A stretch of DNA of 64,000 nucleotides, from assembly GCA_018398805.1 (NCBI GenBank), contig JAGFBZ010001926.1, positions 1,116,001-1,180,000 on the forward strand. The letters are read 5' to 3'. How positions within the stretch are numbered: the stretch's first letter is position 1; every line of letters begins with the position of its first letter. Below, in pieces: positions 47,803 through 60,700 of this stretch. Made by a program: the position numbers and the translations under genes. A model generated the notes under the pieces. The model made no database searches. It saw only the letters and a list, made by a program, of their open reading frames with translations, and was not told the DNA's origin. This stretch comes from Hirundichthys speculiger (Eukaryota; Chordata; Actinopteri; Beloniformes; Exocoetidae).

Positions 47803-50417
47803 ATGATACTTTTTTCTCTTTTTTCGATATTCCCATCAATGTTTGTTTTTGTCACCGGGGGAAAACTGCCCGAACCCGAAGTGAAAATTGAGGTGATACA
47901 CAAACCTTTAATGTGTCTCCGTAAATCAAAATATGGAGACATGCTTCTTGTTCACTACGAAGGATCCCTGGAGAGTAATGGCACTATATTTCATTCCAGG
48001 TAATGAACTGTAACAACGCTGCATGCATACAATGCTGCATGGCTGTACGATGTTCTTCCTCTCCAGGTCTGGAGGAAATATGTAGCCACATACCTGCATA
48101 TACCTCATTAGGTGTGTCAGCATATCTAATAGGACTTTACTGCAGCATCTTTTTTTTTTTTTTCCACGGGTGCCCAATCCTGTTTCTCGAGAGCCCCTAT
48201 CCAGCATGTTTTTAGAGATTTCCCAGCTTCAACACACCTGATTCTAATTAATGCTCATTATCAGGTTGTCATCAAAGTCTGCACAAGTTTGTTGATGACA
48301 CAGCCACTTGTATCACGGTGTCCCAAAGCAGGGAAACATCTAAAACCTGCTGGATAGGAGCTCTCGAGGACCACCCCTGCGTTTAAACCATTCATACATT
48401 AGCTAGGCTATTAACCTTGTTATATTGTAAAAGGTGTGTGCAGTGAGGTCTTGAATGGGTTTCTCATATATGGTGCGTGCACAGACATCTGGGGGCAGAT
48501 GCTCAAGACAAGAGAAAAGGACAATCGATTACATTTGATATAATATACATACAGTATTGTTTTGTTTTCATAATACAGCCATTTATTTCTCCAATCATAC
48601 AGATGAACATGAGGTTGTTTTTGAAAAATCACAACTTTGTTTGATTATCATAAAATCACACATTTTGCAAAATTGATAATTTTTTAGTTAATATTTCAAG
48701 GTTTTTTTTTTTTGTAAGATATTGACTTTTCCAAAATCACAAACTTTTTGACATAAAATTATGGATTTGTTGTCCTAAAAATCACAAATATTTGTTTTGA
48801 ACTTGTGCTATTTTTGTTGTAAAAAAGCTCAGATTTTTGTAATAAAAACTCAAATTTTACCAATTTGTGACTTTTTGACATAAAATACAACTTGATGTTT
48901 GCAAAACTGGATTTTCTTAACACCAACTTTGTTCTATAAAATATTTTTTTTTATAAAAAATTGTGCAAAATTAATGATACAACCTTTTGTCATAAATTCA
49001 GACTTCTGCAAAATTGCAACCTTTTGGATGCACAGTTATTTGTCATAAAGTCTTTGTCATAAAATCTAAAATTTTACAAAGTCACAACTTTTTAACATCA
49101 AACCACAAATTTGTTTAATAAAATCCAGCAATTTAGAAAATTTTGGCCTTTTGAGAATTTTTTTTGTTGCAAAATAGCTGCTTTTGTAGAAAACGTTTTC
49201 ACAAAGCTGTCTTTTTGACATAAAATTACAAGTTTGTTACAAAATTGTGAATTCTGTATAAGTATATAATCACAACATTTTGTCATAATTACAAATTTTG
49301 CAAAATCACATTTTTTTGACAAGATTACAACTTTCTAAAATTACAAATTTTTGTTATAAAATCACGAGCTCTGCAATAACTGCATCTTTGTTGTAAAAAG
49401 TAAATTTATATAAAAGAAATCTCATATTTCACAAAGTAATGATTTTTTGACATCAAATACCTTTTTGTTATACAATTACAACATTTACAGTATTGTGACT
49501 TTTTGACCAAAATTCTCAACTTTTTGTTGTAAAATCACAACCTTTTGTACAATTGAATGCTTTTTTTTTTTTTTTAAATCTCAAATTTTTGTTGTTAGAT
49601 CACAGCTCTTGCAACATACTTCTGATTGTGAAATAGTTGCTTAATGGTCATTCTGCAGAAAGGAGGGCAAAGGAACAGATGTTTGAGCACCACCTGGAGT
49701 CTACCTGGTGTGAAGTGAATTATTCCACATGTTTGTAATATCTGATTTCGATTATCTTAATTTTAAATTTTGATAGATATTTTTTTTACCCTTGCCAGCC
49801 GCAAAGATGGGGATAAAAGTCCGGTGTGGTTCACTCTTGGGATGCAAGAGGTGATCAAGGGTTGGGATAAGGGACTGCAGAAGATGTGCACAGGAGAGCG
49901 CAGGAAGTTAACGGTTCCACCATCACTGGCATATGGCAAGGAAGGAAAAGGTACAGACTTTGTGTAAAACATGTTGGAGAAGATGTCTTTCATTCATATC
50001 TTCTGAATGGGCCTTTTCTTCTTCTTCTTTAATAGGTAAGATTCCTCCAAGCAGTACCCTAATTTTTGATATAGAGCTCTTCGAATCAGAAATGGTCCCA
50101 GGTCACACGAGTCTTTCCAGGATATGGATCTCAACGATGACTGGAAGCTTTCCAGACAGGAGGTGTGGATATATTCTTAACTTTATTCCCAGTATTAAGA
50201 CTGCGTAAAATACCGTAAATTGATATAATCTCAGTATTGACTTCTGTTCCTGTTTCAGGTGAAGGAGTACTTGAGGAAGGAATTTGAGAAACATGGCTAC
50301 TCGCCTAATGATACACAACATGAAGTGATGGTTGATGACATCTTCAAAAATGAGGATGAAGATAAAGATGGTTTTATATCTGCTCGAGAGTTCACCTACC
50401 AGCATGATGAGCTCTAA
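47803..50417 (+). CDS. fkbp14: FKBP14 ER peptidyl-prolyl isomerase (4 exons, with a frameshift in exon 3)
   Basis: ER-lumen prolyl isomerase (FKBP22) that acts on procollagen. Exons: 47803-47999, 49799-49950, 50036-50162, 50259-50417. The ATG follows CAAA and opens a signal peptide (MILFSLFSIFPSMFVFV). The FKBP domain shows LVHYEG, WFTLGMQEVIKGWDKGL, GERRKLTVPPSLAYG and IPPSSTLIFDIEL. The last exon has an EF-hand loop (DEDKDGFISARE) and the ER-retention end HDEL. Exon 3 breaks frame after IELFE (GAATCAGAAATGG, 50083-50095): all downstream codons match the family only in the next frame, where the first EF-hand (DLNDDWKLSRQE) appears. Adding the missing position would make 211 residues, the human length. 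Exon joins elsewhere are in phase, so an assembly error is as likely as a true mutation. Confidence 0.9.
48167..48378 (+). mobile_element. hAT-type MITE in fkbp14 intron 1
   Basis: Left end CACGGGTGCCCAATCCTG and right end GAGGACCACCCCTG are imperfect inverted repeats of the CAGGGGTGGGCAA type. The inside is palindromic (AACACACCTGATTCTAATTA; CCCAAAGCAGGGAAACATCT). It is a longer relative of the fragment at 1074-1245. No clear target duplication is seen; the left side is a T-run. Confidence 0.6.
48620..49620. repeat. Degenerate AT-rich tandem repeat in fkbp14 intron 1
   Basis: About 1 kb built of variations on AAAATCACAA, TTTTTGACATAAAATNACAA and TTTGTTGTAAAATC, recurring every 30-60 bp. Spacing is irregular and copies are diverged, so this is an old expanded satellite-like tract rather than a clean array. 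Confidence 0.65.
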
Positions 50418-50684
50418 AAGACTGATCTTAGGAATCTTATTCAAAACTACTGTTACACAAAACTCTTTCATGAGCTTGTTTTTTTAAACATTACATGTGA
50501 ACAATACATTTCATACTCTTAGTTTACCTTGAAACATCAGGACAGTTTTGTATTATCTTATTTAAAATCACATCAATGTATTTATATTACGTTTACACTG
50601 CGGCACTGATATTGTCACGCATGTCACAGATGAGGTCAAATTACTGACTTATTTTGCTTAAATTGATGGAATCAGTCTTTTGAA

Positions 50685-50690
50685 AATAAA
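50685..50690 (+). terminator. fkbp14: Candidate fkbp14 polyadenylation signal
   Basis: AATAAA about 270 bp after the fkbp14 stop codon. Confidence 0.5.
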
Positions 50691-51039
50691 CATTTTTATG
50701 TTAATGTCATTTATTTTTACTGATCAGTTAACTTGTGTTGGCAGCCAGCTGCGGTGGTGCTGGCTACTAACAGGTCTCCTCTGCACATGTCTCCATCAGC
50801 CAGTAGAGGGCACGCTTGTCTGTAGTAATCGCACAATGCTTTCATCTCTTAAATCCTTCCAAGCAGCAACCATTACCAACCAATGATACCCCTCAGTATC
50901 TGACTGACCTATTTTTCAAATCGAGAATAGTCGCATATACAGTTTCCTTACCAGGTCTTACAGTTAGGTAAATACAGCCTCAAATTAACAGTAATAAATG
51001 AGACGTTGCAGTGTATAATTAAAAAAATAATAATGCAGA

Positions 51040-52045
51040 AGCAGTGTGTGTGTAAAACTACATACAAGCATCAGTTGTTGCTACTCATCTAAGAAAGGTT
51101 ATGAGGCCATTTCTAAACAATTTAGAGTCTTTAATTCTACAGTGAGAAAGACTACCCTCACGTAGGCTATGAAAGGCTATGAAAGGCTACATCTCAAGAG
51201 TCTGCAGAACCCCTGCATGTTAAATGTTAAAGTTCATGAGAGTATAAACAGAAAAATAATGAACAAGTATGCCTTGTTTGGAAGGGTTAGCAGGAGAAAG
51301 CCTCTGCTTTATGAAAATAACCAGGCATTATAGGTTTGCTTCTGAAACTGTGTCCTTAGAACAGACGAGACAAAAGTGGAGATGTGACAGCAATGCTCAG
51401 CACCGCATTTGGAGAAATCTAAACAAAGTATATAAGCTCAAACAACTCATACAAATGACCCAGTGCAACGGTGAATGGTTCAGTATATGGGCTTGCACTG
51501 CAGGATGTGAGCTCCTTGAAGTCATTGAGTCGACCATGAACTTCTCTGTTTACTAAGGTTTTCTGCAGTCAAATGTGAGGCTATCAATCAGACAGCTTAA
51601 CCTTTTACCAGGGAAGTAACGGTATTTGGTAACATCAGTATACATTTATATGATGAAGAAAAATATCTAAATTCCAAGTGTTTCATTGTGTGCCCTACAT
51701 AGGGCTCTGCTTAGCTGAAATTGGTTTACACAACAAGATAATAATTCCAGTCACCCAACATGAGTGAAAAAGATAAAAGATCAAGCTGTTGCAATAATCC
51801 AGTTAAAGTTCAGACCTCAACCTAAGTCAAATGGTGTTGGAGACCTTAAGAAAACCGTGCAAAAACAAATGCGGTTAAACTCAATTAACTCAAAAAAATA
51901 AAAAAAAACAATGTAAAGAAAGGTGGGTAAAAAAAAATCCCCAACTGTTTCAGAGACTGGTAACTGTAAACAGAAAATAATTATTTCAAGCTATTTATGC
52001 AAACAAGTTATTCTACAAGCTACTGAATCATGGGATATACTTAGT
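51040..52045 (+). pseudogene. Tc1-like transposase fossil, nearly full span
   Basis: The DNA follows the transposase of a common fish Tc1-like family from the N-terminal helix-turn-helix (KKGYEAI.KQFRVFNSTVRK, 51091-51160) through ACGAGACAAAAGTGGAGATG, TTGAGTCGACCATGAACTTC and CAGACCTCAACCTAAGTC (the SPDLNPIE motif region) to GCTACTGAATCATGGGATAT. Many stops and indels, and the part from the second Asp (AGCTTAACCTT..) is shortened. Plus strand, between the convergent fkbp14 and chn2 genes. Confidence 0.65.
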
Positions 52046-52499
52046 TATACTTATACCTACAGTTCTTATTTTGGCTGCATTTTTGTTAAATAGATAACCT
52101 GGTTCTAGATGGCATGTGTTTTTGTTCATCGGTGGCTGTAATGACCTAATTTTAAGACATTGTATGGACATGATGATTAAGCTAAGACCAAAGAGGGTGT
52201 AGCTTTGTTCGACTTTGAAGTACTGAGTAACAAAGGTAATAACAATGTCGTTCAACTACAATGAGGTTCACAAAAATGACACAATTAATACATTGCAAAT
52301 AAGAGACATGCAATACTTAGTGCTGTGTGAATTTAAGATCCTTTGGTGCTTTATTCTTGTCACTAAAATAACAGTGCAGTCAGAAAGGCTTGCCAACGTC
52401 TCCATTTCCTGAGTTCTGAGGAAATTCAGAGTGCACACCAGCATGCTCGTAAATTTCTATGCGTTCGCCATCAGGAGCCTGCTGATGGGCTGGATCAGT

Positions 52500-52720
52500 G
52501 TGTGGTAAGCGAACTGCCAGAGAGACGATAGAGCACATCACTGGGAAGTCTTCCACCCCTCTCCCATCCACGCAGCATCATACAAGATCACAGCCATCCA
52601 GCAGGCAGACTGTTCTACTCGCTACTATCTGGCAAACACTGGAGGCCATCTGCAGCAATCTGAAAGAGCTAAAAGACTGAGGAGCAGTGTCTGCCTCTAG
52701 GTTGTCAGGCTTCCCAACTC
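52500..52720 (+). pseudogene. LINE reverse-transcriptase C-terminal scrap
   Basis: Reads IIQDHSHPAGRLFYSLLSGK after a CHHWEVF-like segment, resembling the conserved end of Rex1/L2-type LINE proteins (D.SHP.H.LF.LLPSGRRYRS). Stops break it. The following AT-rich sequence to about 53050 may be the LINE tail. The clade is uncertain. Confidence 0.35.
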
Positions 52721-53049
52721 AGTTTATGATGTGAAACAGTGCACATGTTATGTATGTTGCTATACAATGTGCAACGCTGCAGCTTTTGTCACTTGATCGT
52801 TCACACCCATAACCTGTGTAACAGATTCATCTCTCTGCACAATCCACTTTTATCACTTCATATTTTTTATCTTCAACATTGAATATATATATTTTTTTTT
52901 TTCCAATATTCTGATGTTTATTATGTAAGTACTGGATGTAGATTATATTTTAATCTTGTTTTATTTTTACACCTGCAGTATGTGGGTACAGTATATGCTA
53001 TATGTTATTCTTGTTACTACATTTTATTTTACCACTGACTAGGTGTTAA

Positions 53050-54706
53050 CCTGCATATAGCAAATGAACAAATCTTATCTATCGAAGTATAAGCAAACAT
53101 CACTGTTATGCAACCATTTCTGTTGAAAATATTCTGGTGACAGCTGCTATGATCAAGATGTGTTTCTTAAGAATCTTGGATTTCAGAGGAAGTTTTAAGT
53201 AGCACATAAGGAGGTGACTGTGCTGAACATTTCCAACAAAGAGCACCATTGTGTGTGTGGGTGTTTCATCTGGTATCTGGCAAATTTCCAACCAGATGAC
53301 CACACCTACAGGTAGAACCGAGAACTGGATCAGTGGGAGAATAATATAGCAAGATGGAACTTGATTATTAGGTACTGCAAAGCATTCCATTATTACTAAC
53401 ACCTTAATAAATCACGTACCAGTTACTTGGTGTGCAGCAGGTTTGCTCGGGCTCAGCATCTCCTTTGTCAGAACCACTCCTACAGCGGAGGCAACACTTG
53501 GAAAAACTACAGCTGGACTACATTGAACTCAACTTTTACAATGTTGGATGTCTTTTAATAAATCATTTCATAAATTACATTTTTAACTGCAACCGTCACA
53601 AAAATACATTTTAATAAAATGGATCTGTAGAAATAATTCAATAATCACATTAAACCAAGTGAGAAAAGAACATGCTTGGCACAGTTTTTGACGCACCTGA
53701 CTATGGTTTTTTTCAAAGTAAATGGCAGCTCCTGCTGCACCTAACAATGTTACTGGCATAAAAAAAAAAAGGGGGGGGGCAATTATCTTTTTTTTTTCTC
53801 CACTTGAACATATCCCAGATTACAACATGTAGACAAAAATACTGCGACACTGCCAACCAGCATGCGTAGAAAAGAGTTTTGCACATGTGCGGCCTTCAAT
53901 CAAACGTGAATCATTAACCGGAGATGAATCCACGGGCGCGTTCTCCACACAACACTGAATACACTGAAAAATGAAAGATCCACTTCTCTTCTCTCACAAA
54001 CCATTGTACAGTTCATTCGACAAACGTCATTCTTAACAATTTATATTATTGTGACAAAAGAAAAATATCAAGCAAAAACAAAAATAAACATCTTTACAAA
54101 ATAAATTTTTACACTTGCCACAAAAAAGTGCTTCACGAGTGCCCAATTGTCTCATTTCTTATTTTTTAGTACCCGCAGTAAGTATAGATCTCTACATGAT
54201 CTGATCTTACCGACAACAAAAGGATCCACATCGTGTCTAAACACTTTTAACCAACATTCCTGCAGTAAGCACGTCATGAGGAAGCGTTAAGTTGACTGAT
54301 CTGTGGGGCTTGGTTAAACAGCACCAGGCCTTCACTGATTGTGATCTGCCCACAACAGATTTTAAACAGCAGTGTCATTCTGGCTGAGTCTACACCAGGT
54401 AGTAATAGCCTTCAAATTACAGACAGGAGGGAACAGCACTGCAAGTAGTTAAAAATTCAGGATCCTTTCCTACAAAAACGATGGCCTTGGCCAAGTATTC
54501 AAACCCAAAAACTTGCAATGACAAGACAATGTCAACACGAAATCAACGCAACCTAAAACTGTCATGTGAAAAGGAAGTCTTTCAAGTTCAGTTTGATTTG
54601 CAAACTTTTTCAAGTCTTCCTCGTATTCCAGGTGGCTTGAGTTTCCTCTTAGACAGAATAAATAATTGTCCGTCATGTTTCTTACAAGACTTGCATGCCT
54701 TGGTCC
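53050..54706 (-). other. chn2: Spacer and probable chn2 3' UTR
   Basis: No coding exon recognised. The right part, next to the chn2 stop, is probably its 3' UTR, but I found no convincing polyadenylation signal on the minus strand; the nearest clear TTTATT is as far as 52350-52355. A run of A then nine G lies at 53760-53779. Confidence 0.3.
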
Positions 54707-57700
54707 TTAGAATAAGACATCTTCATGCTCTATCATCAGCTGCACCACTAGTTTCTGCTGCCTCATGTCATTCAGGGTTGGTCAAGGCATTCTGCTCCGG
54801 TGGCTGCATGAGAGTTGGACCAAAGACGATCCCCAGGTTCTCCGCATTCATTAAATTGTCTTTTTCAAACATTGTAACCCTGGAAGATATAAAATACGTG
54901 TGTAAGCAGAATACAATGTGGAGGTTGAAAAAAAAAAATAATATTTAGTTTTCTTCAAAGTCTCCTGCAACAGCTTAAATGTCAAGTGTCAATTCTTCTT
55001 TCAGTTTTTCACATTTTTTGCACTAACCATAAACACAAATCCTTTAAACTGTACTATGAGCATAATTCAAAAAACTGATAATTTTATCACAGTAATTTAC
55101 TGCAAAAGCTACTCCAAGAGTTTGCATTTTGGTATTTGGTGCTCTAAAGTGTATTTATGACAGCTGGGTGGTGTTGGAGTCTTTAAATTAACCTGTGTGG
55201 CTAAAAGAAATGTTCCTTTAATAGTTGTTACTATGAGACATAGTGTGATCTTTTTAAAATATTATTTCTTAGTCTTTTCATGGGGTTTACAGACAAGGAT
55301 AAAAGTGACTTGAATGTTTAACTAACCTCTTCAGGTGAGCCATCAGGTAACGTAAGGTCTCATAGTGTGCTGGAGGAAGCTGCAGCAACCCCTCATGGAT
55401 GGCTTCCAGTCTGGACTCAGCATTTAAAATTTCTACACATCACATCAGTAAAAACATTAAGTATCACAGCGCTGCAAGAGTACAGCAATGGAAATAAACA
55501 GAGAGGGGGCTCTTACTTGCAGCTTGAATAAATCTGGAGTACAAGTCAAATGTAATAATTGGAATGGGAAGGTCTCTCAAGTAGAGCTTCAAAGCACCAG
55601 CAATTATGTTGATGTCTGCATAGGCACTGGCACTGATATCGGCCTTCTCACCATCTGTTGTCATATAGCAGAAACAGCATGACTGAGATGAAGTGTCACT
55701 GTTATAAATCAAAGATGAATGCTCCCATGAAGCCACAAAATAACAGACAGCACTTATTTGCGCTGCACTGCAGATGAAACAAGCTTCCTGTTTAAAGTCA
55801 TTACCCTGTGACTTATAACAGAGATCCCGCGGCAACAACATTTGTGATCAACAAACCTCGGTCAAAAGCAAGTCTCACGTCCTCGATGTGCTCTGAGAAG
55901 CCAGACACTCTATAGAGGCCTTCGGATTTCATTCCTGTAACAGACAGTGGTCAGACTTGTCTCCCAGCTATCAATAACGAGTGTTAAGGTTTAATCTGGT
56001 GACTGATTAATGCTCTCCTACCTCTCATTTCAATCTCCCGAATACACATGTCCACCACCATGGGCCGGACGGTGTTATGAGCTTTGACAAGCGTGGTGAG
56101 GTCACAGCTGAACACTTTCTTTATTCTGCGCAGGTCCGGCTGGCAGTCGCTGGGAACCAGTTTGGAGCACTGTTTGTGTACATTCAGCCCACAATCTAGC
56201 AGAGCAGAAGCGAGATAAACAGGAGAGGAGGAGAATTGGGGGAGATTAGCCTCAGAGCGATGACATCACCATCATCACACCAGTCTTAAGACAGCGGTTT
56301 TTTAAAGCTTTCCCAGAGCTCGTGATAAACTGCTCTGTTGGACAGCACAACCACAGCTGAGCTGGCTCAGTGTGCGACACCAGGAGTAGATATGATCAGA
56401 CATGACAGCTCGGATGGGGCCCTTGTAGTCTGAGTCACATTGAATGTGCTGAATAATTGGTAGGAGGGGTGAGAGAGGGTCGCCTTCGTGTGTCGCAGCA
56501 GAGATTGGGACAAAGGTTTTGTAGGAAGAATATGTGCAGATCCAGGGTGATTTCTTATTAAAGCATTTACTGCTAAGACATTTTTATTCCCTGAGTGCAG
56601 TTCATGCTGGTCTGCTGATGGGCGTCCTCACGTACAGAGGCTGGACTGAATGAGGGGGAGGAGGAGCAAGTTTCTGCTGTTTCCCATAGCACATGAGGTG
56701 TCTGATGATACCAGTGTTTGCCTCTGGCTTATCGGCATGAAAAATGTCTCAACAACAAACACTCTGTTTTGGTAGAGAGCAACTAAATCCACTTGTGTAC
56801 ACACCACAGTCAGGATTGCGTCTGTGCAATGAACAAACCTCATGACAGCCTCGACTTACTCACACCCACGAACTTTCATACGCAACCAATCACTTGGATC
56901 TGCTGCTATATTTCATCAACAAATGGGCCCTTTACTGTCGTTGAGACATTTCCATTTTTATAAGAGATCCAAGCTGGGAAACTGTAAGAGCCCTGCGGGA
57001 CTGCTTATATTCCAGTTCGCAAAACATGAAATTAAATGGCATGACCTCAAATACCCATCTTCATTAAAAACCACAGACCTAAAGTACTGCGGCTATAGAT
57101 GGCACTATCGGTTTATGTTTTGGAATGTTTTCTTTTTTTCTTAAAAACCTATTTTCGACATCTCTTTAGAAACCTCTGGACAAGTCGCCACAAAACTAAC
57201 TCAGATTCTGGAGACTCTATAGAGAGCATGCAAATATGTCTTTCAATTCAGAAGCCATTTAATCCAGAGTCCTTTACTGTAAAAGAAAAAAAAACTACAA
57301 TAACTCATAACTGTACGGAGAGATAAAACTGATTAGAGGTCTTCACTAAATTTGCACTTTGGTGCACTTCAACTCCAGGGGGTGCCACATACAGTATGTG
57401 AAAAGGTCACATGTAGTAATTGGCCACATAAATTTGTGATAATTTGGCTTTTATAAAAGTATGCAAAATCAATGAATAGCTCTACATTTTGCTCTGAATT
57501 CTATCACAAACATTTTTTGAGACTGGTCGAGCTTTAAATTTTAAATAGAACACAATAACATAGTTTTGCACATGTGATGTGCCTCAATTTGAAAGACAAT
57601 GTGTGGCGAATAACGACCCCCTAATGGTACATTCACTGAGCTGTCTAGCTGGGGATGGATAGGTGCATGGTTTGTAACCCCCCCGTGGTCAACTCCGCCT

Positions 57701-60700
57701 ACTTGGAGAAAATGCAACAAATGAAACATGTGGTAGCGTATATGTTGATGGTGTAAATGCCATCCATACATTGCAGCTAAAACGTACTGTAACATTCAGA
57801 AGGGCATTGTAGAACACTGACTAAAAACCTCAACTTGTTTTCACATTCTTGCCTTGAAAGATGGTAAAAAAATAAAAAATAAAAAATTATGACAGTTACA
57901 TAAAAGTGCCTCGCTGGATCTGAATGTGCATCCATGAGTCTCTGGGAGGAGGATCTCAACTTGTCTACCACAGGTATAACAGCAAGAACAACAAAGAAAA
58001 ATGTGAACACCTCAGAGCCATCAACTCAAATGAAAAAAAAAACAAAACTGGAACATGCACAGATAACACAATACTTCTACAATCCTAGATTTATGTGACA
58101 GGTAAGTCTTCTTGCATACAGTTCTGATGCTGCAGCGTATAGTTACCTGAGCAGCGGACACCCTGGGCAATGAGGCCCCACATGAAGTTGGCACAATATT
58201 CACACCAGTGTGGCCCCCTGAAGGTATGTACCTGTAATTAAAGACACATTAATAAATGCAAGTTAATGTCTTCTTCAAACTGGAGAGTGTCCCCTTTGTG
58301 AACCTAAGCGTACACAGCCCCTTACCAAATGAGAGCATATGTGTATATACAAGGCAGATTAAAGGATTTACTACAATGTGTCTGACATCTGCTGCTGAGC
58401 AATCGGATACATGCAGGCAAGCACAGGGGCAAACCCGTATGTCAAAATAACAGATGCACACCCACTCTGCACCCGAAGATCACAGATAAGATCACAAATG
58501 GAGACAGCTAGGTGTGTGTGCACCGCACACACCTTTAGTGTTTTTTTTTTTTTGAATAGGTATCAGTCGAGTGGCAGGTGGTGAGTGGATGGTTTTTGTT
58601 CTGTTTCAAAGGGGGAGCGAACAGAAAGCTGGATGTCATTATAATGTGCCTATCAACTACGTTCACATGATGCAACTGCAAGAATTCTGAGACACCCAGA
58701 GGCAAAGTATCATCAAGTTCTCTGCTGTGTGTTTAAAATGCCACAACTGTGTTCTGCTTTCTAAAGGACTTGCGCTTCAATCTATATGACACCGCTTTTT
58801 ACAAAATCCTAAAACAAAAAACACAATAAAAGCTTTACAATCAATAACAATCAAGGCATTCTGCTGTTAATGCATTGTGGTAAAGTCCATCCATTAGTTC
58901 CCCTCAGTGCATATGAGTGTCAGCTAGATGTGTTCACATCAAGATAGTAGCACACACAATGTATCTCTGGATGAATCTTTCAAATAAGATTGGTCAAGCA
59001 CTGCGAAGGAAAGTTAATATAAAAGTTTTATTTTAGCTAACTGAGGGAAAACATTATTGTTGCAAATAGATACATTTTTTTACATAGCTAAAACCATAAA
59101 TCTTTTTACTCTATATTAAATAGACAGCTACTTACTTTGAAGTTATGGATCTTTTCATAGGAGCTCTGCTTCTCAGGTGTGTCTTTCAGAGTGCTGTGTC
59201 GCACCAGAGGTGAGGAAATCTGTGGACAAGAGGCCAGCAGTTTAATAGGCTTCCAGAGAAGAGTTCTTTTGCTCCCAAGCTTGACTCCCAAAGCCAAAGC
59301 AAGCAGCTCTTGACGCTTCCTATCCTGTTTTTTAGCCTTGTGGGAAATCAGCTCTGCTGCTAAACCTCCTCTGTTGTCTTCAGCCTCCATGCTTGACTGC
59401 TCAGATTCCCAGAGACTCTCCAACTCTTCTGGGCAAAGGTGCGGAGGGCGCAAGTGGGTGCTGTGCAGCAGACGCTGCCGGCAACGGCCCAGCGGAGAAG
59501 CAGCAGCTACCTTCCACTCCCCTCTGACCCAGGAGGGCGACTGGTGACAGCCAGCTCCGGGCTGACTCTGCATCTGGTCCGAATCCGGGGACAGCAGTGA
59601 GCAAGAAGAGCTGGGAGAGCAACTCCAGCAGTGGGCGGCCTGAGGGCAGGAGTGTGCCTCAAACAATGGTACTCTTTCACACGCCCAGAAAGGGAAGAGA
59701 GAAAGAGAGAGAACAGTACTGGATGGGCAGGGGCCAGAATGTTGAGAGTGAGGTGCTGTCAGCACCACTTCACACAGCTCAACAGCTCTCTAAAGCAGGA
59801 TCAATAGTGCAGATGCCCTCTTTATAGCACAGAGCACATTCCCATTAGAACTCTGCCTTCCGGCCTCACTCCACTTCACTCAGCTGAAGATAATACACTG
59901 CTCCCAGTGGCTCTCTGGGGGTGCACGGCCCTCTGAACGGGTCACTTGCCTGCTCAAAAACAAAACCAAGATTCACTGGCCTGACATAGTGGAAGCTTTG
60001 ACCTCCAGCTATGTCACTCTTCTGGTGGAATTCCCCACACTGCCGTCTGGACTGGATCTTTCAGACACGCTGACTGCAGACTATCCCTGTCTGTGACAAT
60101 CAGTTGTCTCACAGAATCAGCAGAGCCTGACCATTAGCTGAGATTGGGAAGGATTACTACCATAATCCTTACACAGGGAATAATACAGTAGTGCCCAAAT
60201 CCAAGTCAAATCCCAAAGGAAGCTCATTTGCAGGTCTGGAGTCACATTTTTTTTTTTTTTTTTTTTTGTCAGTGGGGGGGGTGTTGTTATGTTCACGCTG
60301 AATTTGTACCCATTAGGTCTGCTTGTAAACAGGATGCGCTACAAGGCTTTCTGCTCTGAAATGTGACCTGCAACTCTGACAAAAACTACCCATCATATGA
60401 CTTGCCGCATAAAAAGTATAAATGCAGTCTTCTGCTGAGCAGTTTCTTTTATCGCAGAACAGTAAAAGAAATCTCTCAAAAATACAGCCCAGCTGATCAA
60501 TGAAGCAGGGAGGAAGGTTCGGAGAGCCGCTGAGTATTGGATTTATGATGGTGAGAAGCTAGAGTAAAGGCAGCGTGGTGAGGCGGACAGCCAAGGACCC
60601 ACAAGGCAGCTGCAAAGCTGAGATAAAACTGTAAAGACTGACAGCTTACAAGCTGATAGATACAAAAGCAAAGTGTATTTTTTTTTTAGTTTTGAAAGTG

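Noticed and set aside
50163..50208. fkbp14 exon 3 reading on through the intron as an alternative C-terminus
   Set aside because: A good donor (GTGTGG) and conserved last exon with HDEL exist; read-through gives no family similarity.
59574..59768. Further upstream extension of the beta1-chimaerin frame to 59768
   Set aside because: The apparent start is GTG; no ATG lies in frame above 59573, so this is more likely 5' UTR.
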